NCBI GenBank assembly: GCA_910584095.1 | Contig: CAJTYU010000023.1 | Location: 1-47,251 of the forward strand | DNA: 47,251 bases | DNA from: an uncultured Dorea sp. | GTDB lineage: Bacteria; Bacillota; Clostridia; Lachnospirales; Lachnospiraceae | Direction of reading: 5' to 3' | Part shown: positions 42,771 through 47,251 of the stretch, piece after piece | How positions within the stretch are numbered: the stretch's first letter is position 1 | How the letters are laid out: each line of letters opens with the position of its first letter | The notes under the pieces: model-generated | What the model saw: the letters and a program-made list of their open reading frames with translations, nothing else | Database searches by the model: none | What the model was told of the DNA's origin: nothing | Made by a program: the position numbers and the translations under genes

Positions 42771-44000
42771 ATGTCTGATTTTCACGAACTGATAAAAAAT
42801 TTCCCAAAAACAAGAGAATATGTCCGGGATTTTTTCGTATACGGCTTCAAAACCCGGAACGAATTCAAAGAAAAAAGTCCCCGGACCTACGACAATGAAC
42901 GGCGGCGTTTAGAAAGCTGGCTCTCTCCCCATGTCAGGAAGGATTATGTGTCAAAGAGTTCCAACATTTCCCTTGCCATAGACAGTAACCTGTTAGACGA
43001 TAATCCCCTGTTCCGGGTGTGGAAAACCAGAAGCTTTACGGACAACGATATCGTCCTTCATTTTCTAATCATAAATCTGCTTCAGGATGGCTGTCCTCTA
43101 ACTGCGGATGAGATCACAGACCGCCTCCTTTCTAAATATGAGACGCTGTTCGATACCCAGACTGTCCGCCGGAAATGTAATGCCTATGCGCGGGAAGGCC
43201 TGCTGGATAAGAAAAAATCCGGAAAGACGGTTCTCTTTTCCCTTGACAGCGGGCTTATTCATTGGCTGAAAACCAACGAAGAAGTAACGGATGCCCTTGC
43301 CTTTTATCAGATAGCCGAGTGTTTCGGCATCATCGGCAGTTACCTGACAGACCAGCTTGATTCCTGCAGCCGCAGCTTCCGTGTCAAGCACAGCTTTTTC
43401 GTACATACTCTGGAAGATGAGATTCTGCTGAAGCTCTTAGGTGCAATGAAACAAAAGCAGCGGATCCGGCTGGAAATGAAAAGCTCCCGGACACAGACTG
43501 CCCTTTGTGCAGACTGCATCCCGCTTAAGATTTTTGTAAGCACCAGAAGCGGCCGGAGATTCCTATGCGGATTTACCGAAAAAGGAAAGCGTTTTACCTG
43601 TTATCGGCTGGATTCCATCAAGAAAGCGCTTCCTTTGGAGCATTCAAACAGATACGATGAACTGTACGGCCAGTTAGAACGAAATCTGCCCAAGCTCTGG
43701 GGTGTTTCTTTTCAGGGCCCAGAGGGCCGCCTCGACCGCTTAACAATGACTCTTCAGGTTCTGGAACCGGAAGAACACTATATCGTAGAACGCTTAATCC
43801 GGGAAGGCCGGGGCGGTACGGTTACAAGGACAGCTCCAAACGCCTATACCTACGAAATATCTGTCTTTGACTGCAACGAGATGCTGCCATGGATCCGCAC
43901 CTTTACCGGAAGGATCTTATCGCTAAAATGCACTTCCAAAATCGTAGAAGATAAATTTTACAGAGATTTGCAGACGCAGTATCAGATGTACCAGCTTTAA
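42771..44000 (+). CDS. WYL-domain protein, first of a pair
   Basis: 409 aa from the ATG at 42771, after AAGGAG; the longer frame is unsupported. Residues 1-90 are basic and helical, 95-160 look like a winged helix (ITDRLLSKYETLFDTQTVRRKCNAYAREGLL), and 230-330 carry a WYL-like barrel (RIRLEMKSSR, CIPLKIFVSTRSGRRFLCGF, FTCYRLDSIKKA), with R-R-x-L instead of W-Y-L. The C-terminal WCX-like part runs to the end. Paired with the next gene in the manner of two-subunit WYL regulators. Target and ligand unknown. Confidence 0.88.
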   Translation: MSDFHELIKNFPKTREYVRDFFVYGFKTRNEFKEKSPRTYDNERRRLESWLSPHVRKDYVSKSSNISLAIDSNLLDDNPLFRVWKTRSFTDNDIVLHFLIINLLQDGCPLTADEITDRLLSKYETLFDTQTVRRKCNAYAREGLLDKKKSGKTVLFSLDSGLIHWLKTNEEVTDALAFYQIAECFGIIGSYLTDQLDSCSRSFRVKHSFFVHTLEDEILLKLLGAMKQKQRIRLEMKSSRTQTALCADCIPLKIFVSTRSGRRFLCGFTEKGKRFTCYRLDSIKKALPLEHSNRYDELYGQLERNLPKLWGVSFQGPEGRLDRLTMTLQVLEPEEHYIVERLIREGRGGTVTRTAPNAYTYEISVFDCNEMLPWIRTFTGRILSLKCTSKIVEDKFYRDLQTQYQMYQL

Positions 44001-44028
44001 CAAATGTAACAGTTACAGGAGGCAATTT

Positions 44029-45027
44029 ATGGAATTATTTTCGGAAATATATAGCTGCTATTATCAAGTAATGCGGCATCTCCTCCAGCGGAATGTTCCC
44101 CTTAGCCTGCAGGATATCCAGCGTCAGATCTGCACAGAGGGCTTTGAGGAAAGTCTTCTGTCCATCATCCCCAAGCTGGAGGACGGCACATGGAATCTAT
44201 TCAAACGAGAGGGAAATCTCTACCTTTCCAGACTCTCTTCCACCTTTGCCACACCTATTTCCAATATTGAAAAAGTATATTTAAAAGCTCTTTTATCTGA
44301 TCCGCGGATCGGATTATTTCTCACGGACGTACAATGCAATACCTTAAACGGACTTCTGGCAGATACCTCTCCTTTATGGACGCCGGAGCAGTTCTGCTAT
44401 TATGACCGCTTTGCAGATGGAGATCCCTTTAAAGACGCATCCTACCGCAAGCATTTCCGGCTGATGTTTCAGGCTCAGAAGGAGTCAAGATATGTAGAAA
44501 TCGAATACCAGTCCCCAAAAGGCGGACGCCTCCACCATTACTATGTGCCCGCACGTCTGGAGTATTCCGTAAAAAACGACAAATTCCGCCTGCTGGCCTT
44601 AAAAAATAGTAAAGGAAATAAGATGAAGCTTGAGCTTCTCAACATTGCACGGATCCAAAATGTCCGCCTGACTGACCAAATACTTTCCTCCCCCGCAGAT
44701 CTAAATACCCTGATTCGAAACTCCTATTACAAAGAGCCTGTAAAACTCCGTATAATCAATCGCCGTAACGCTCTGGAGCGGGCGATGCTGCATTTTGCAA
44801 ATTATGAAAAAAATACGGTAAAAATAGACGACGATACGTATGAATGCCTGATCTATTATAACCAAAGTATGGAAACGGAACTGCTGATCGAGGTACTCTC
44901 TTTCGGCCCTATGCTTACCGTAATCGAAAACGAACGATTTCTAAAAAACCTCAGAGCCAGATTAAAAAAACAGAAGGCTCTAGATCTCAGAAATCCCAGT
45001 CTTCCAACGCCTGTTTCGCCCTCCTGA
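44029..45027 (+). CDS. WYL-domain protein, second of a pair
   Basis: 332 aa; AGGAGG is seven bases before the ATG. A winged helix region (1-60), then a helical linker, then the WYL barrel near 145-220 (YVEIEYQSPKGGRLHHYYVPARLEYS, FRLLALKNSKGNKMKLELLNI) and a WCX-like end. It starts 28 bases after the first WYL gene. Its last 41 bases overlap the end of the convergent cutC gene, so both cannot have long 3' leaders free of antisense. Confidence 0.88.
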   Translation: MELFSEIYSCYYQVMRHLLQRNVPLSLQDIQRQICTEGFEESLLSIIPKLEDGTWNLFKREGNLYLSRLSSTFATPISNIEKVYLKALLSDPRIGLFLTDVQCNTLNGLLADTSPLWTPEQFCYYDRFADGDPFKDASYRKHFRLMFQAQKESRYVEIEYQSPKGGRLHHYYVPARLEYSVKNDKFRLLALKNSKGNKMKLELLNIARIQNVRLTDQILSSPADLNTLIRNSYYKEPVKLRIINRRNALERAMLHFANYEKNTVKIDDDTYECLIYYNQSMETELLIEVLSFGPMLTVIENERFLKNLRARLKKQKALDLRNPSLPTPVSPS

Positions 45028-45736
45028 CTGCTTCTTTATCCGTACGCAGGAAATCAAATTCGCTGAACCCAGAAATTCCCATGGGAACATGTTTTTCACG
45101 GTAAATCATTCCGCTGCCTATATTCTGCTTTCCGGACATATGGAAGCTTACCGACTGCAGTGACTCTGCAAGCAGACGGATTACCTCAGCGTTTACCCCG
45201 CTTCCTACAAGAATCTCAATCCGCTCTCCCGCCTGTTCAGCCAGCTTTCTTAAAACTCCAATCCCCTCTGTACAGACCGGCGCCTGACCTGAAGTAAGGA
45301 GCCTGTCTATTCCCAGCACAACTGCTTCTTCCAGCGTTTCGTACGGGTCTCTGCAAACATCGAAAGCCCGGTGAAGCGTCAGCTCCAGCGGACCAGAACA
45401 CTCTCTGATCTCTCCCATTCTCTTTATATCCAGCGCGCCATCCGCCAGAAGGCATCCAACTGTAATTCCATCTGCCCCAAGTTCACGAAACAGACGGATA
45501 TCCTCCGTTATCATCCGAAATTCTGCATCCGTATACAGAAAATCCCCAAATCTTGGCCTGATTAAAACGCTTAATTCTATATCACATGCCCTGCGAATCT
45601 GTTTAAACTCACTTACTCCCGGGGTTGTCCCTCCAATAACCAGATTCGAGCAAACCTCCAAGCAGTCCGCTCCGCCTTCCTTGGCAATAACCGCAGATTC
45701 TACTGAATCAACGCATACTTCTAATCTCCTTCTCAT
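44987..45736 (-). CDS. cutC: CutC-family protein
   Basis: 249 aa TIM-barrel. MRRRLEVCVDSVESAVIAKEGGADCLEVC, DGITVGCLLADGALD, LTLHRAFD, DRLLTSGQ and GSGVNAEVI are the family signatures. Named for copper homeostasis but of uncertain function. It follows the MFS gene by 29 bases on the same strand. A CsoR-type regulator lies 26 kb away and need not be related. Confidence 0.94.
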   Translation of the reverse strand: MRRRLEVCVDSVESAVIAKEGGADCLEVCSNLVIGGTTPGVSEFKQIRRACDIELSVLIRPRFGDFLYTDAEFRMITEDIRLFRELGADGITVGCLLADGALDIKRMGEIRECSGPLELTLHRAFDVCRDPYETLEEAVVLGIDRLLTSGQAPVCTEGIGVLRKLAEQAGERIEILVGSGVNAEVIRLLAESLQSVSFHMSGKQNIGSGMIYREKHVPMGISGFSEFDFLRTDKEAVRRAKQALEDWDF

Positions 45737-45765
45737 ACCAGCCTCTCCTTTTTTTGCAACTTTTA

Positions 45766-47010
45766 TTAAGTAATATATAAATTCCTATACGCCTTCCTGT
45801 CCTTCACCGCCAGCCAGATACCCACCAGCACAATAACTCCGCCGGCCGCAAGAACTACCGTCCATGCCGCAACAGACTTCCCCGCCTCATAAATAAATCC
45901 GATCAAAAGCTGATAGACACTGGTAACCCCTGTCCGGATAACCGCCATCAGCCCGTTAATCCTTCCTCTATGACTGGCAGGCAAACGTTTGGTTATATAA
46001 GGACTCTCAGCCAGCGTTCCGAAAATTTCTCCCCATGTCAGGATGACCATTGCAATATAATAAACCGGAATATACCCTGCATATGCCATAAATACGGCAA
46101 AGCCTGCCAAGAGGAACGTTTGTCCAAAAACTATTTTTACCGGTTCAGAAACTGTCGGAAAGATTCTGGTTATCAGCGGTGTAAACACCACAACTACCAC
46201 ACAGTTCACACTGGTAACAGATCCGAATATCACAGCCCCACTCTCACCATGAAGTTTAGCAAGCTCCAGCGGCATCAGATAATTATACATCTGATAGCTG
46301 GCATAATAACCGCTGATCGCCAGTATATAGAGCAGCACTATTCTGTTCTCTTTCAGTATCCGCCACAGGCTCTCTCCCTTTCTGTCAGCCTGATATACCG
46401 TCTGTTCCCCTTCCTCTATTACAGGAGTAATATCCTTCACAAGCGCATAAATCAAAACAGAAGAACATCCAATCGCAATCCCACTGATCAGAAATGCCAG
46501 CCACAGATAGTCCTGAAACAAAAATCCCGCTATGGTCGGAGACATGACAAATCCAAGATTCACTCCAAGATACTGCAGTGAATATGCCCGTTCCCTATCC
46601 TCTGTAACAGTAATGTCCGCCGTAAGCGCATTATAGGAAGGAGCTTCCATATTCTGGCAGATAGCGGCGGCAGACATCAGCACCAATGACACTACAGATA
46701 AGGGAATCACTGCGCAGATTATATAGCATACTACGGAAATCATATCCAGATATACAATATTCATTTTTTTATTAAAATGGTCCGCTATTTTTCCGCCGGC
46801 CAGATTAGCAGGAAGCAGCAAAAATCCCACCGCCGCAATTGCCCATGCAACCTGTGTCCCGTTCATCCCCATTTTCTGACTCAGTATCATGGTAAACATC
46901 GGCCATATCATCGACCCCATACCGGTAACCAGACGTCCGAAACAAAGTATATAATTCTCCTTTCGCAGCCCTTTATATTGTGTTATTATCTTCATCCTGC
47001 CTATTTCCAT
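45766..47010 (-). CDS. Major facilitator superfamily transporter
   Basis: 414 aa, 12 membrane helices. The MFS motif between helices 2 and 3 is GGKIADHFNKKMN, and a central hydrophilic loop (EEGEQTVYQADRKGESLW) separates the halves. Resembles multidrug-type exporters. The start at 47010 or an ATG five codons later are both possible; neither has a strong site. Co-transcribed with cutC. Confidence 0.9.
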   Translation of the reverse strand: MEIGRMKIITQYKGLRKENYILCFGRLVTGMGSMIWPMFTMILSQKMGMNGTQVAWAIAAVGFLLLPANLAGGKIADHFNKKMNIVYLDMISVVCYIICAVIPLSVVSLVLMSAAAICQNMEAPSYNALTADITVTEDRERAYSLQYLGVNLGFVMSPTIAGFLFQDYLWLAFLISGIAIGCSSVLIYALVKDITPVIEEGEQTVYQADRKGESLWRILKENRIVLLYILAISGYYASYQMYNYLMPLELAKLHGESGAVIFGSVTSVNCVVVVVFTPLITRIFPTVSEPVKIVFGQTFLLAGFAVFMAYAGYIPVYYIAMVILTWGEIFGTLAESPYITKRLPASHRGRINGLMAVIRTGVTSVYQLLIGFIYEAGKSVAAWTVVLAAGGVIVLVGIWLAVKDRKAYRNLYIT

Positions 47011-47056
47011 ATCTTCCGTTTGTTATAAATATATTTGTTCCAAATTCTCATACACA

Positions 47057-47092
47057 AAAAGCTGTAAACAACTTCGTTTACAGCTTTTCACT
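47057..47092 (-). terminator. Terminator after tRNA-Asn
   Basis: AAAAGCTGTAAAC (47057-47069) and GTTTACAGCTTTT (47076-47088) form a perfect 13-bp stem with a six-base loop. On the minus strand it is followed by T-rich sequence. It ends the tRNA transcript before the MFS gene. Confidence 0.88.
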
Positions 47093-47107
47093 AAATTATT
47101 AAATAAA

Positions 47108-47179
47108 CTCCCCGAGTTGGGCTCGAACCAACAACCCCACGGTTAACAGCCGTGTGCTCTACCATTGAGCTATCGAGGA
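47108..47179 (-). tRNA. tRNA-Asn(GTT)
   Basis: 72 nt without CCA. Acceptor TCCTCGA pairs with TCGGGGA (one G-T), the anticodon loop CTGTTAA gives GTT, and the T arm has GGTTCGAGCC. Complete. Confidence 0.95.
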
Positions 47180-47251
47180 TTATTCAATTAGCCATGTACC
47201 TTCAAAACTGCATACAAGAAACTATTCATCTCGCTTTTACCTATCTCCTGC
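47180..47251 (-). other. Possible rRNA-operon 3' spacer
   Basis: The minus strand reads TATGCAGTTTTGAAGGTACA (about 47212-47193), a sequence type common in rRNA-operon spacers of Clostridia, just upstream of the tRNA. An rRNA operon may lie to the right, outside the window. Recollection-based, not shown. Confidence 0.35.

Overview
The window looks like chromosome of an anaerobic gut-type Clostridia, most likely Lachnospiraceae. This rests on gene content and style, not on a marker gene: a bioY-bioB-bioD operon behind a Firmicutes BirA operator, a hemC/cobA-hemD/cbiK/hemB/sirC tetrapyrrole block, many GGAGG ribosome binding sites, GntR-YtrA/ABC and WYL regulators, and low to mid GC that varies from block to block.

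Layout. Position 1-660 holds a partial tRNA-Asp, a complete tRNA-Leu(TAA), a decayed tyrosine-recombinase tail beside that tRNA, and a ~107-bp palindromic element. Then come a chemoreceptor with a co-transcribed FMN-binding lipoprotein (663-3148), a small unknown gene bracketed by two perfect inverted repeats (3474-3818) and a MATE exporter (3842-5221). A graveyard of broken genes occupies 5.4-6.75 kb. Next is a six-gene minus-strand operon (6755-17583): two zinc-ribbon/YARHG membrane proteins, a 600-aa unknown, a 1002-aa FtsK/SpoIIIE-type ATPase, a 244-aa helical protein, and a 948-aa coiled-coil membrane protein whose C-terminus looks like an FtsK-type fold without a P-loop. A divergent XRE repressor gene (17767-17982) shares an operator/promoter region with this operon. 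I recognise no named system here; it is my main candidate for something undescribed.

From 18 to 31 kb the content is mostly household and regulatory: csoR, bioDBY, a lipase-like hydrolase, a dehydrogenase/HAD phosphatase pair, an orphan sorbitol-type PTS IIA with a SorC regulator, a yfcE phosphodiesterase with azlCD, a GyrI-like protein, an MmcQ/YjbR protein and a YafY/WYL regulator. The tetrapyrrole operon (29.7-34.5 kb) makes uroporphyrinogen III and feeds siroheme and cobalamin; its cobA-hemD fusion appears to start at ATA.

From 34.5 to 47 kb are a chloramphenicol-acetyltransferase-like gene, a PilZ protein, a truncated SPFH gene, an RtcB ligase, a GntR-ABC transporter operon, a potassium channel with a C-terminal RyR-like domain, a YdeI/DUF3788 deletion chimera, a DUF3784 protein, two WYL proteins in tandem, cutC, an MFS transporter and a tRNA-Asn(GTT). 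Starts were moved from the longest reading frame where a clear ribosome binding site favoured an internal codon. No CRISPR array, intact transposase or rRNA gene was seen.
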